Notes under the pieces: model-generated
Told to the model about the DNA's origin: nothing
Databases searched by the model: none
The model's input: only the letters and a program-made list of their open reading frames with translations
Shown: piece after piece, positions 22,292-36,219 of the stretch
Layout of the letters: the number at the start of each line of letters is the position of its first letter
Position numbering within the stretch: position 1 is the first letter of the stretch
Position numbers and translations under genes: made by a program
Origin: Dirofilaria immitis
Taxonomy: Eukaryota; Nematoda; Chromadorea; Rhabditida; Onchocercidae
NCBI GenBank assembly: GCA_024305405.1
Contig: JAKNDB010000075.1
Location: forward strand, 434,001-498,000
DNA length: 64,000 bases
Direction of reading: 5' to 3'

Positions 22292-24170
22292 AACAGCTTC
22301 TAGTCAACTCAAGTTTCTGTTTTCAGATGTGAATTACTATTAATTAATCTTAATTTATATACAATTTTCATTTGTTATATTGAGTGTGTTTATGCCAGCT
22401 GATATACATTTTATGATATTTTGGATACGAAAAATTAATCACATATAAATAACTTTTTAGAATATGTATATTGATAAAATCGAATTAAGCAGAAATCAAA
22501 CTGCTGCATCGTTTTGCTCGAATCATTGAAGAGCGAAATTTCGACAATGAATTAATTATCAAGGCTTGTTTCCAGAAGCAACAGCTTCTAAAAAAAGCAA
22601 AGCACTATGTCTTATAGATCAATTAGATTTGAATGTGATAATAGGAAATTTTCCTAGGTATGATATCTGTTATTCAAGTAATACGTAAAACAAATTCTTC
22701 ACTATGAGGAGCTTATTCTAATCAAAATATCGAAGTTTTGTTTTCAAAATATAAAATTAGCAAAATTGCAATAAAATTCGTCATCCCGTTGGATTGTTTT
22801 ATTAGTAAAAGCAGTAACACTTGTCGTCTTTATCAGACTGATCGATAAACGAAGATTAAAAAGAAAGTATGCATAATTCTTGAGACATTCAATTATCTCT
22901 GAGTAGAACGACGATTAAATGACGTAGAATAACCTATTTAACTCGAAAAAGAGAAACAGGTTGAATGAATGGACGTTGATACAACAGTCTTGCAGACTTT
23001 GAAATCTGATCTTATCCAGATTATATCTTCACTCCAGTATTCCACTTCACAGCAAATTAAATCGACCTGCACATTCATTCCATTTGAAATCTGAAATCCA
23101 TGACGGCGAATGATATCGAGAATGAAATTTCAGTATCATTGACGATTTCCAAAGGAATAAAATTTTGAATGATGAAAAGAGCATTTACACGAAAGCTACG
23201 TTGATTAGAAGCATAATAACCTATTTCAAAAATTTTTTACATGATCCTGAAAATCTAATTTTATAGTTTGAATTAAAAGAATCCATCTTTTTCTTCATTT
23301 TTGACTCTCAATTCATCTGTTTCTGTTCCAAGTCCATTTCTCTGTTTTTTTTTTATCATCATCCATACTGACTTGTTTATAGTATGACGAATTTTTTTAA
23401 ATGACTTTTTGAAACAATAATATGGTACTTATAAATTACTTTTCGATCATCCATTAATGCATAACATAGTTTTGCTTTAGTAGAAAACGCAAACGAATCA
23501 ACATGATTGATCGTATGAAAAAACGAAACACAGTGGTATCTAAATCAAAATGCAATACATATTTGGCCAGTATTTTATTTTCAAATCCAAATTATCTAAT
23601 TCTTATCCTGCCTTCCTTCATTTCCGCTTGTGCATTAACTGAGCTGTTTACAAACAGTTTGACAAATATTCAGATGTCCTATTTTCTTCTGTCCATTCGC
23701 TCTCAATATATTTAAACTTTTAAGTAATATCTCAAAGATTTGTCGAAAATTAAAAGAAACATAAAATTCGGAAAAATTTTATTATTGACTGGTTGTAAAA
23801 TATTAAGCATTCAAATTGATAGTAACATGCGAGCTATAATCATTAATCAATTAGAAAATCATGTAATCTTATCTAAGTGTCGTTTTGGTTTTAAACAAGC
23901 ATAAAATCAAATTGAAAATTAAGAAGAACTAAAATTATTATTATTCAAAAAATAAAAGGATATTTCGTCATAAGTATTAAAAATAAAAAATATACCAACA
24001 ATATTCAATAAATGTAATGACTAAAAAACTAATTCGAAGTAATTTATCGTTAAATTAAAATGAAATTAAAATAGCGAAGAGGATAAATAAAGCAAATATC
24101 GGAAAGACAGAAATAATTTATAAAATTTAAAATATCTTTATAATCAAAGTAGTATGCTACAGAAATTCAT

Positions 24171-24210
24171 TATACTAACTTTTGATTTCATATACTAACT
24201 TTCGATTTCA
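24171..24210. repeat. 20 bp tandem repeat, two copies
   Basis: Two adjacent copies of TATACTAACTTTTGATTTCA, differing at one base. Confidence 0.7.
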
Positions 24211-26841
24211 CCTTCTAAGGACTAGATAATCGTCAATTAACCATTGTCTTTATCTACTACATATTAGATGATTTATCACAGCTTTATTCATTCTATATCT
24301 AAACAATTCTTTGTTGCGATTAGTTTCATCTATTAAATGAATATATATATATATGATCCTTTGTTCATATAGTGATTTTGTATCTCAATGTTCATTTATT
24401 TGTTATATCGAATATTTACTATTTATAAAGCATATTTCAAAAAAAGGATATACGGAACATGTATTGAAAACAAATAATTTTGCTCAAGCTAATACTATCA
24501 ACTTAACGATCGTTTGATCATCAGCTACCTGCATCAAACGATTCTACTAATTTTGACTAAAATCAATTCTTGATTAATTCCCAGTTAAATTTAAAAACAA
24601 TTATTCCCCTCTGAATAATCATGAAAAAATCTTCGTCAATGTCAATGGATTATCTTACTGAACGAACTACTATTAATCTTCTACGAAAAATAAATTCTGA
24701 CAGTTATTATTGTTTATCAAGCAAATCAACAAAAAAAAAAACAAATCTTCATGATAGCAAATTATAAAATATATAAAAGAAATATTCTGTTTATGATAAT
24801 ATAATCCAAATAACAACAAAACTATGCATATATCATATTAAATAAGTAAACTGATAAAATGATATCGAAATTTTTAATTATAACTAGTGTAATAGGCTAT
24901 CAAGTAATAAGCAAATAACAGAATTTTTTAAATGTGATGAATAAATCGTTCCTGTTGCAATATAAATAATTTTATGATCAATCAACAGGATATCATTAAA
25001 AGCCAATACAATATAGCTAATTAAAATAATTTCGATGAACAAATTTTCTTAATGATGAAACTATGTTATCAATCATATTTGACAGTATAAATTTTATAAA
25101 ACAATCAATAGTAAATCCTATTCAATATTAATGATGACTATTATTTAATTCATAAGTGATGGCAAAGGAAGAGGAAACAAATTTTAACTTACAGATTTGC
25201 TCTTAGGAATTTATTCAGCCATAAAACCCGCATATTAACGAAAATGACATAAAAACTAATTAATTTAAGGCCAAATAAATGTTCCAGTTCGAGGAGAGTT
25301 GACCTAAAATATGTCGTCTACTTGCGTCGTTTGGTCCCAGATCATAAATATTTCTAAGTTTCCATTTCATTTTTTTTTCAGAAATTTCGATAATTATAAA
25401 AACACATTTATTTCCAATTTACCTTTTCCCGTCTTACCCATCAAAATCCTTGGAAAAGCATCTCTAGCATAAGGAAAATTGTGAAAATGAAGAAACACTC
25501 CACAAAAGAATTCAGCTATTGGCAGAAATATATCCTTAGTTAAGTAAACACCCGACTTTTACCCGTTGGAGAGTAAAAGTTTTACCACTGCCAAGCTTAT
25601 TAAATATTTTTTTCCCAAAGTTTTCAATTCCTCTTCAATATTACCAAACAACTTCAGTTCCTAAATCCTATTAACTCCCTCAATGTATATCAAATTCTGA
25701 AAATCTGAAAATTTGACAATTTGTTGAAAAGTGCTAATTTCAATATATTAATTATTCAAAAATAAAAAAAAATTTTTATTACCATTTGAATTAATATCAC
25801 ACTAAGAACATATAAAAGGAAATACAGCACAACAAAATGGATCACATCGACCCTCATATCATTGATCGGAAATTGTCAATAATAATTAGTATAAAAATAA
25901 ACGAAATATAATACATTTCAGATATTACTTCGAGCCAACAAAATAAGGTCTTAGCAGATTGATTGGAGCAATCGCAGCAATAATAATTTAATCAATGCTT
26001 TTGTCTTTAATATATCAATAGTCTAATTAAACTTTTAACAAATAGTTCTATTTCGTACAGCAAGCAAACAATCACCTTATTTTTATTTCAGTACTTTCTA
26101 TTTCATTCGTTTATACATACGAAATTATGTTTTAAACCCATAATTCACGGATCTGACTTAAATTAATTAATCAAATACAACTTACTTTCAAATTCATTTA
26201 ACCCAAATGAGAAGAGGATATTCCTATTTTTCATTAATTTACTTTTTTAAACAAGCAATTTTAAATAAAAAAAAACACATTTTATCTTCAATAACTTCAT
26301 TTTTACGCCATCCACCTTACTCTATTCATCCCTACCTAGTATTTTCCTTTACCTACTTAACTTATACTTAAGAGAGGATTCCGGTCTATGCAGTTTTGAA
26401 AATATCAAATTTTACTTGGAAATAAAATTCGACTTCCTACATTTTTCCAGAAGATTACTTATCTTTGAAAAATGCTTGCAAAAAGCAATCAATAAACAAC
26501 ATAAATAAAATAATGGATCTATACAAAAACAGCATTATATTCCACCATTAAATGCACATACAATGAAAATATCATAAAAATATGGCACTATACGTATTTC
26601 CATTAAATCTAGTAAAAGTACTTGTGCTTCTTCCTAATCAATAAAAAAATATGGAAAATTAAATGCAAATCACGGTAACTTGAAGCATTAAGTTCAATAT
26701 GCTAAGAAAGAAAGTAATATTTGTCTTCACAAAAAATAAACCATATCTACTACAAAATATCGGTGATCATGATATGGATTCAAGGAATAAACGTGATATT
26801 CATAGTGATTACATCTACACTTGCATAACATAATTTGTCTG

Positions 26842-27055
26842 TAGGAAAATGCACTGAACAGAATTTTGGACAGCCTTACCTATTTCATCTAGTAATAACT
26901 GACAAAACTCAGTAAGCCATTAAGATACATTTAGTGAGCCATTAAGATAGGAAAATGCACTGAAAAGAATTTTGGACAGCCTTACCTATTTCAACTAATA
27001 ACTGACAAAACTCAGATGAGAATAAAAATCATAAGCCACTAAGATATATTTAGTA
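26842..27055. repeat. ~106 bp tandem duplication
   Basis: The block beginning TAGGAAAATGCACTGAA, with CAGCCTTACCTATTTCA inside, occurs at 26842 and again at 26948 with few differences. Non-coding. Confidence 0.75.
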
Positions 27056-27551
27056 ACGAAGAATTTTAAGGCAAATAAAATTATACAACACTATTTACTA
27101 TTACATAATCATGCGGAAAGCGAAATAATCAAACTAGGATTAAAACTACAATAAAAGGAAATGAATATGCAAACAGATGGAACGAAAAAATTCAAAATGA
27201 TATGACAATCAATGCAAATGCATACGAATTTATAAAACAACAGTATACCCTTACTTAACTGAGTAAAATAACACAAAAGCATATCAAAAATGAGAAACAA
27301 TAAAAGGATACTAAATTTATGCACGTGAAAATAAACGAAAAATATAGAAAAAAGGTAACAACATCAAAAGATCATCATATAAAAGTTACAAAGAAATCAA
27401 ATATACGTAAATTCAAGAAGAGTAAGAGAATCTAAAATGACTGCCTGGAAAAAGTAAAACAATGAAGTCTACAAAAAATTGATTTTCATCAAATTCAATT
27501 TTAACTTTAGATATCTATAACGCTTGATTAATTTTCATTAACAATGTATAT

Positions 27552-30500
27552 TTAGGCAGTATTTCCAAAACAAATTTCACCTAATTTACCGATGAGTGAT
27601 GAATTTAACTTGCAAATATCGAATGATAGCATATTAGTGTCCGTAAATAACAAACCCGATGGCAAACAAGGACTGGATGATGTGGGCGTTAATAGTGTAT
27701 TTACAACTGCTAACATTTTGTCTGGATCTTTTAATGTCATTAATTTCTTCTGCAGTCGAACCAGAAACTCAAAATCATATTGCTTTTCGATCTAAATATT
27801 AAGCATAATTAAAATATTAAATATCCCATAACTTTTCTGATTTTCTTAACTGACTGAATTTCTTGCAAGTGCAATTATTTAGCGATAGTAAAATATTACG
27901 TACTAAAAAGTTTAATCCCTTCAAAAATTACTGTTCTATTTTTATCATCTTACATTATTCTCTATATATCCAACCCATTAAAGGCTCCGGCAAATGTGAA
28001 AACTCAGAAATCAGGATAACCAACAAAGGTTGTATTTTGAAAAGCAAATGCTTTGCACATGCAAAGCGTATGATGCGTTTTTTAAATCTCAACAGTTCAA
28101 TCTTGAAGTTACCTCTTCATAAAAGTAGTTAATAGCATTGATGATGAAACAGATTAATAATTTTGTTATCACAGATTATACATCTGCAACAGTAAAATAT
28201 TTTTTCGACAAAGAAAGATATTTCTACAGTTATCAATATGAAAATGTGACAGTGCAATTATTACTTATTTCACGATAAATATTTATACTATAAATAATAC
28301 CGTGCAATCGCTTTCGATCGGTGAAGTCGTCGAAACAGTGCTTTCAGTAGTGAACGTTATGATTTTTGAAGTTTCTGGATCTGAATAGTTTGATTCGGCT
28401 GATGTTGATGGCTCTGAATTTAGCGCCTCTGTTTGTTTTATTTCTGTCTTTGTATCATTATTTGATGACAGTTTGCTTTCTGCGGGAACTATTGGTTTAG
28501 AGGTGTTTACAAGATTTTCAGATGAAGCGGACTAAAGAATAATAATCGCGTATAATTACTTTAGAACTGGCATAAGCCGTTATAGATATTTATAGTATTG
28601 TGAGTTTACGAAGTCTGAAATATCTATAAAAATAAATTTCCGGTTTAAACATATAAAAAGATCACAGATGTTCAACTCAAGTTATTATTCCTTAGAATCC
28701 TGTTCTACTATTATGGAGAAATATTAATCGCTCACACAAAAACATGATCTTTTACAAAATTATTTATCTTTTCGAATGGATATCTATTCGAACACAACAA
28801 ATCAAAATACTTACTCTAGAATTCTTTTGTTTTTTTCACTATCAACAAGCGCGCGTGGGATTTTTAATTTATTCAAAGGTGGATTGCTTCCAGAACGACT
28901 TTTCTCTTTCACTTTTCTCTTTTCGGAGTCGGTTCTTCTGACGAACTTGTTGTTCCTTTCCGTAATCGGTTTCGCTTATCGGAATCCTTCTTAGCTCCAC
29001 CGTATTTTAAAATCAATTCTCGAAACGTTGTCGATGGCTGTTTCATTTCAATGGTTTGCGTAATGAATTGCTCATTATATTTCTCTGTAAAGGCGTATTT
29101 TTTGAACCGAAATTTCACTCAGAATTAAAACTATATATATATATAAACAGCTACTGCAAAGAAAATAAGTTAAATTATTCAAAATCTTGATTTAAGTTTT
29201 CCGAGAAATTGAAATTGATAAATTTTACCTACCTAATACAAGATTCATATCATATGTTAACTTATAGATTTTGCTTGCGCCTGTAAAAGTAATATGAATT
29301 GGAATCGAAAATCCACCGTAGCCCAATTCGCTCACTTCAAAAGGAGGTTCTTTTACAACTCGTCGTGGAGACGAAAAATCTGGATGCAATTCAAATACAA
29401 CCTATAAACAGTAATAATTTAAAAGCTGTTGGAGAAATATCACTAACACTGAATTTGTCGGATATTTTTGTTTAGGGATTCGAGATATTTGGATTCCTAA
29501 AATGCAGTTAAAAACCTAAATTACATATATTTATATAGCATAGAAAAATTCTTGTGCCTTAATAATTCTTAAATTTGTAAAGTTTATCAATAAATCCATC
29601 TTTGTCCTAGTCAAAATGTAAACTATTGAAGCGGAGCAAAAAACTTTTTTAAAAAAAAATTTTTAATCTGCAGAAAAGAAATTTAACCTTCGAAATGAAA
29701 CTGCGGTCTGCAAATGGCATCCCGCTAAAAGAATGCACAAATACTGTCCACCGATGAGTCATGCCAGTCGATGTTGGACGATCAAGCATTTCGGATCTGA
29801 AGTCATTTTAACAAAGAAATAAGGAAACATTTAAAAGGATTGAATTTGATAATTAGAATCAAACAGTGGATAAAAGATGCTAAAAATTTATTTGTTGAAC
29901 AGTTGTTTCGACCATTTAAAGTTGTTTTCCAAAGAATGGTTAGGAATGGCACATTGGAAATAGAAATTGTACGGCTGCAATCCAAAAGCGACACTCATCA
30001 AAATACATTCCTTTGCTAAGCTTCAGCAGCTCATCAATTTTAGCACATAAAGCACGGACATCTAATTATCACATTTAACCTTTTTCATCGAGAATAAACT
30101 AGTAAATAATATCTTTCTCATGAAGAATAGATTAGTAAATAATAGAGTCATTTGAGATTATATGCTGTTATGTTTCCCTTGTACGTTTCGAAAGTTCTTG
30201 TTTTAATACAGAGCGAAACAGCACTATTTCAAGTACTTTCTATAAAGATATTTTTTTCTTTTTGTCATTAAACAATACAATTTTCTCCTTAGAATAAAAA
30301 AAAGTTATCCTTCCGAAGAGTTCGTATTTATCTGTTAGAAAAAAATTTCTGTTTTCCAATGTATAATAGAACTGGACAATTCTAGAATGACCAAATGAAA
30401 TTAAGATGATATTTTCGGTAGATCCCAGACTTTATTTCTAATTAAACAATTATACTGAAAACGCATGGGAACCGTGGTTTTTCATAGGAATGACAAAATA

Positions 30501-30557
30501 CAAAACTTACTTATGTCCGATCCGTAAACGAACAAAATATTTCGTATCACCACTCAT
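27552..30557 (-). CDS. AF9/ENL-like YEATS-domain protein with C-terminal AHD
   Basis: A chromatin reader of the AF9/ENL family: the YEATS domain binds acylated histone lysines and the ANC1-homology domain (AHD) recruits elongation and chromatin partners. Six exons: 30511-30557, 29688-29796, 29233-29401, 28815-29117, 28301-28531, 27552-27791; ~365 residues, shorter than vertebrate homologues (~560). Exons 1-3 form the YEATS fold, with conserved FVRLRIGHK, THRWTVFV and LGYGGFSIPI blocks. Exon 4 is a Lys/Arg-rich linker (PTPKREK region), exon 5 is Ser/Thr/Glu-rich, and exon 6 is the AHD (FEFLVRLQKKLMTL...LSFDICKLNSS). Exon 4 contains two one-base frame breaks at A-runs (28913-28916 and 28830-28836, plus-strand T); read literally the protein stops after KREK. 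Outside those two points exon phases agree throughout. Nuclear; not in an operon as far as can be seen. Confidence 0.85.
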
Positions 30558-33500
30558 TTTTCATTGACTCAATCAGATGGATTAAACAGAAAAAAGAAAA
30601 CAAATATTGCTGATCTGTAAACAGTTGCTAATAGTTTCACATGCTAGGAAATTTTTAAAAAAGTTACGAGTACTCCAAAAAAGATCAAGAAAGAAGGAAA
30701 AGAGTAAAGTCACTTATTTTTGGAAGGAAATATGAATAAAATTCTTTTGCATTCTTTACCTTCATAAAAATGACAACACTATCAGTAAATTATTAAAAAT
30801 ATTTACTATAACAACATATTATTATGAAGGATAGACAGCTATTCATTGACGACATAAATATAGTTGAATAGAATTCCTCCACATCGATATTATAAAACAA
30901 CATCAATTCTCAAACAATTTTCATCTACTCATCGATGAAATTCAATCATTCAATCATAAATTTCGCTGGTAACTATCTTCACTGGTTTCATTTTGAAGAT
31001 CATACTATTTGAAACAGACACAATTCTTGTCATACCAATTCTTTCTAAGATAGTCAACAAATTCCAAATATTTTTGACGACTGATAGATAGAAAAATGTT
31101 TAAAAATTAAAACTAAACCAAAAGATTTCACCAAAAAGAAGTGATAATAAACACGGGAATAGCAAAGGAAAACAGCTATCGCTACCACAGACTGAGCAGA
31201 AAATATGGTATGGAGAAATATTTGAGAAATATTTTTATATAACTTTTTTTTATAAAAATAATAAAAATAGGAGGAGAAAACAAACAAAAGTACAGGGAAG
31301 GACAATAACAGAACGAGCAAGATAAAGCGACTAATAATTATAAATGGTATAAAAACCAGGCATACCCCCACCTCTCCACCACTTCCAATCACCAACTAAC
31401 GTTCGAGCACATTTTCGAATTTATGGACATTTCGGAAAATGGTGGAAAACATGCGAAACTGTTAGATCTCACCGCTTCTTTTAATAAATATAGCGAAATA
31501 TAGAAATGTATGAGTAGAATGATGATCGAATTCCGCTTGATTATTTGCTTGGTGATAATAAAAACATTAATAAAATAGTTAATAAGCCAGGAAAAGTAAT
31601 CGGAAAATAATTAAAATCAAAAACGATATTGGAATAAGTTAATCGGAAAGTTATATGCTTTTTGCTTGAGGTATCATTTCTCATTCTAAAATGATTTTTT
31701 TATTTTTTCCTGTTTCCATAATTTTTCTTAAAAGAATCAATATAATATGCGGAATTGAAGAAAATCTTTTTCCCATTTATCAGAAGTATCAAAATTATCA
31801 ATATTTTATTCGATAATCATTCCTAAAACACTTGTAATATGCATATTTTGAATCTATTTTATAGTTTATAGATACTAAAATGTGATCTTATTAAAAATAT
31901 ATTAAGAAGTAATAGAAAGGAATGGGAGGAAATTAATTGCAAATATTGTAAAACTTATTAATCAGCTTTTTACTTTAGGTGCATCATTAAACGGAACCAG
32001 ATTTTTTTATGTTCAAATTTAAGTGATTGAAAAATTATGGCCATCATACTATTTTAGTATTCCTCAAAAATACTTCATTTCTTGCAAATTCCTAGTGTTC
32101 TTCATTAATAGATATGGTAAATATTATAGAAATCAAAAAGTGCACTTTCGAAATTTTTCCCTATTGTAGAAAAATTTTAACATATTCAAATCTTTCCACA
32201 TCACATACATCATAAAAGATTCTTGTGCTTCATCGGCAGAATTTGCTGAGATCTAAATTTTTGCGAAATCATTGAAATCAATACTTTTCATTAAATATAA
32301 GCTCAAATCATTTAAAAAAATACTATTAAATGAAGCAAAATTTTTCAAAAACTCTATTTTCCACGAAGTAATTTAAAAAGTTTTGGTAAATTTCAATTAT
32401 TATTAATTATTTTTTCTCATGAATTTCAAATATATGCTAGCACCGATCAAATTATAATCGAAAATTCTCATCAAATCGTAATCAGATATATCAAGTTAAA
32501 AGAACTGATGAAAGTGCAGCCGTTTGACGAAATATCGTCATTACATCGCTTTCCGATGACTGTAATTATCTTAGTTAAGAAAAAAAGAACAAGCAAACAA
32601 GATATTGGATGAACGGACTAAACCGTTGATTATCCTAAATGGTACAATAAGCGGTACAATTGAGCAACAAATCTTTTTCCATACATGAACAGCAGAATCC
32701 TTTTAATCGAATTAGATTTGAAAATTTTAAAGCGATAGTTTCTTTTTCTGAAATTTGCATTCCGAAATTTGGCTTCTGTAATTAGATTACTATTTTAGCG
32801 TATTTGCTTGTTGCCAATGAGGTCTCTTTGATGTAAATCCTTCATAGCTTTTTGCCAAATCAAAAAATTTTGAATAGATATTTCTGTTCTATTTTATTTC
32901 GAAAGCATTTCACTGACTCCGTTATTTGAAGCTTGAAGATTTCCAGAAAGTTTTAACCAAGGTAAGTTATATGCTCGATTGAAAACAATATTTTTTTGCC
33001 CTCTGATCTTTTACTTCCTAATCAGAGTAAGACAAATTCTAAGTTACTACGAAAGTTGCTCATCACCCCAATGAAATACAGGCAACTCGTTCTTTATCTA
33101 TGTATAATAATAGCAATAATTGTGTAACACCGAAGTATTTTAATAGAAAAGAAATTCTGAATATGTTCTTATGATAATATCGAGAAAAATAGCTTTATCG
33201 CTCGTCAGGAATGTCAGTTTCACACTTCATTGTTGAAAATTGTTGCCTACGTTTAGTGGTAATCAATTATTATTGGTTTAGAACTGGAAACAAAATTAGC
33301 AGTGCTTCATTTCATTCGAAGTTATTTGTCCGATAATTCGATATGATGGCCTAGCTACTTGTCTGGAATTGGCTTTATGATTCAGTACAATTAGTTGATT
33401 AATAGTGAGCAAAGAGGATTAATTATGAACAATTATTTGTCTTTATAATAATAATTATTATTCAGATTGAGCGATACTCAACAACAGTAATAATCGCTCT

Positions 33501-36219
33501 AGGTTTTCTTTCTTTTTGAAAGCTTTTTTTAACTTTCCTAAACGTTATTTAGGCATCTTTCTATGATTTAAGTAAAAATATACTTCAATTTTTGATAATA
33601 TTCTGGTAAATGGATTGTTTACATAGTCAAGCAAATAAAACTACAATTTTCAGGATGTTGTAAAATTAGCTATTGCATTTCAAAATTCTCTTTGCTTGAT
33701 ATTTTGATCATAAGCCGGTGTACTTATTTGCTATGTTTCGCAATTTGATGCTGGCCCTCCGAATCCATCGAATGTTAATCAGAGCTTAATGCAACTTTAT
33801 CATAATAACATTTTATTTTATCTCGCAATTTCAATTCTTCAAGTTTTATTCTATTCAATTTCTCGCAATTTTCAATTTACGGATGGCATAAATCTTAAAA
33901 TTTTCTTGTGGAAGTTGTAACAATTGGTGCACATTTAATTGCGGCAGAATAAAGAAAAGTAAACAACAGCATTAAGAAAATTTCCTTCATTGTCGAGAAT
34001 TATCAAGTATAAGAGATTGATTATTTCCTGAGGATTCTTGAGAATGGAGGGATCCAATAAAATCGCAATATCTTATGTAATCAAGTATGTTATTTATGTT
34101 TTCTTTTTTTATCTTTGGTCTTTTAGTTAAATATATAATTCACACTTGTTATACCGCCAAAAGTTTCTGGAATTTCCTGATTTTTTTGAGCATAATTTAA
34201 CTTTTCCATGAATTTTGGGGATTAAACCAACATTTGTGGTCTCTTGAGTTGGTTCTTATCAAAAATTGGTGTAAATATTTTGCAATTATCAAGATGAAAA
34301 TCAAAATCTAGGATTTTCTCCATTGTTAATAAATATGACTAAGATAAGGAATTGCAAAGTCTTCGAAATAATTTCATATAATTTGTTATAAAATATCAGA
34401 AATAGCAATCGAAATTATACAAATTATTTTCTTGTTTTGGTAAGATAAAATTTCTTTTTCTTTGTGTTTTTTTAGAATTAATTTCTTTCTTTTTACGTTT
34501 TTTTAAATTTTATGAAATACAACAAAGTAAAGTTGGAATATCGGAAACATATTCATCACTAATATTTTTTCTAATAAGATTAGGTTTTTTTATTGCGAAA
34601 ATTTCGTCCAACATTCTGGGAATGCTATTGGACGAATATCAATAAGACTATAGTAATCGATTATTTAAATTTCTGCCACTATTGTCTCTTTGATGGTTTC
34701 ATATTGAATGCTTATTTAAAAGTAATTTATCATAGAAATGAATGTTTATCATACCAGAATTACTTTCTTTCTAATTAATAAGCATAAATTATCTTCTTTA
34801 TAATGAATTTCAAAATGAGTTAAATAGAATAATATTATAAGCATCTTTCCTCATATATTGGAGAATGATGCGCATTTTCTGTCAATACAAAGTGAATTTT
34901 AAATAATCTATAATAGCAATCCTCAGATTACTTGGAAAACGATTTATGTCTTAATTGCAAGGTATGAATAAAATAAATTATTCAATGGAAGATAAGATGT
35001 TCTATTAGAAGTTAATCTCCGTTTTTTTTCTTTTAATTAATTTTACAAAATCACTTAAACAATCGAATAGAAGAAATCAAAAAGCAGAATATATTTACGA
35101 AATTCATAAGATTTACGAAATTTATGCATATTTCAAGCAATAGATTGCTAGAAGAGATCTGTTTTGTAGAGAAGAAGTAACGTAAATTCATTCGCACAAA
35201 AGTATATTTAAATGAATTAGTTGTGATTAATTAAAATGTATTGTTTTTGATTGCGAATTATTAGATTGTTTGAAGACACAGGACGGTAGCATTATTTATA
35301 TAATCAAAAGTAATTAACTTTGTAGTAAAGCGTTAATAACTCATTCTTATTCAATCCTCAAGCCATTAAAGACTTTCATAAAGAAAATTTTCTTTATTTA
35401 ATTTAGAAGACAATTTTACATTTAAATTACGAATAGGAAGAATATATTAAATTAAATTTAGTCTGAATCAGCTGCAGTGCTTCTTGTAGTGAAAAATATT
35501 CCCTTTTTGCGTTGCAACAGGGTACACGGAGTTGCAAATTTATTCCCATTTAAATTCCAATTGTTGCCAGAGATAAATTCCAAGATAAACCAATCTCAAA
35601 CTTGGATAATTAAAACTCTTGTTGCGATAAATTAGATAATGTATCAACGAAAACGTATCAATTACAAGATCAATATACAAATTCAATATTTTCAATAAAA
35701 CAATTTCTTTAACAGCAATTTCCTCAATAAAACAATTTTAACGACGATAACATTATTTAAGGAAAAGGAAATTAAATAATTCCAAACCCCTTGATGATGT
35801 ACATTCTGTATAATGGTTTGCTGTTGGAACCTATGGCTGTGAAGGCAAGAATAAAGACGACTTTGTTATAGATGGGAATTGTAACTCATAGACAAAGGCA
35901 AAACAATTTTTAGCTTACATCTTGCATTGTACAGTAAACGCGCACGCACATACAACATATACCCTTTCATGTGAGATCCAGCACAAAAGGGGCCACTGGC
36001 TTCTCTGATTTTCGTGTTCTCTTCGCGATTTTAGCAATGGTTATATTTTCTTTTATTACGGAGACCTTTCGCAATTATTCGCGACCTTTAGAGTGAATTT
36101 AAAACTGTAAAATGTGAAGGCGTGAAATATCGAAATGAAAAGATTATGTATTTCATCACACAAATTTTTATATATTTCCTCACACAACTTCGTTACATAA
36201 ATTCGAACATAGTCACCAC
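30558..36219. other. 5.7 kb intergenic region
   Basis: AT-rich, with no supportable protein gene. The ORF at 31054-31395 (minus) is a Phe/Ile-rich low-complexity reading without relatives I recognise. The one identifiable feature is the SL1-like relic at 35530-35616. A ~45 bp near-duplication (AGTAAATAATATCTTTCTCA) lies at 30100-30150. Confidence 0.45.
35530..35616 (-). pseudogene. degenerate SL1 RNA-like sequence
   Basis: On the minus strand 35616-35595 matches the 22-nt nematode SL1 leader except at positions 2 and 11, ending CCAAGTTTGAG. The following base pair is AT, so the 5' splice donor is lost. Some 30 nt further is an AACAATTGGAAT that could be a decayed Sm site. It looks like a dead relative of the copy at 51840-51935. 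Confidence 0.45.

Larger units (their letters stand above)
21768..27551. other. 5.8 kb intergenic region
   Basis: AT-rich, without a supportable gene on either strand. It contains the 42 bp repeat (22251-22291), a 20 bp x2 tandem (24171-24210) and a ~106 bp direct duplication (26842-27055). Short ORFs such as 23503-23715 and 27109-27324 show no recognisable motif. It may hold the promoter of the prolyl hydroxylase gene at its left end. Confidence 0.45.

Noticed and set aside
22500..23300. Possible exon-like blocks
   Set aside because: Short open stretches without a consistent frame, splice signals or recognisable protein similarity.
31054..31395. 113-residue minus-strand ORF rich in Phe, Ile and Ser
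   Set aside because: Composition follows the local AT-rich DNA; no motif, splice context or start signal supports a gene.
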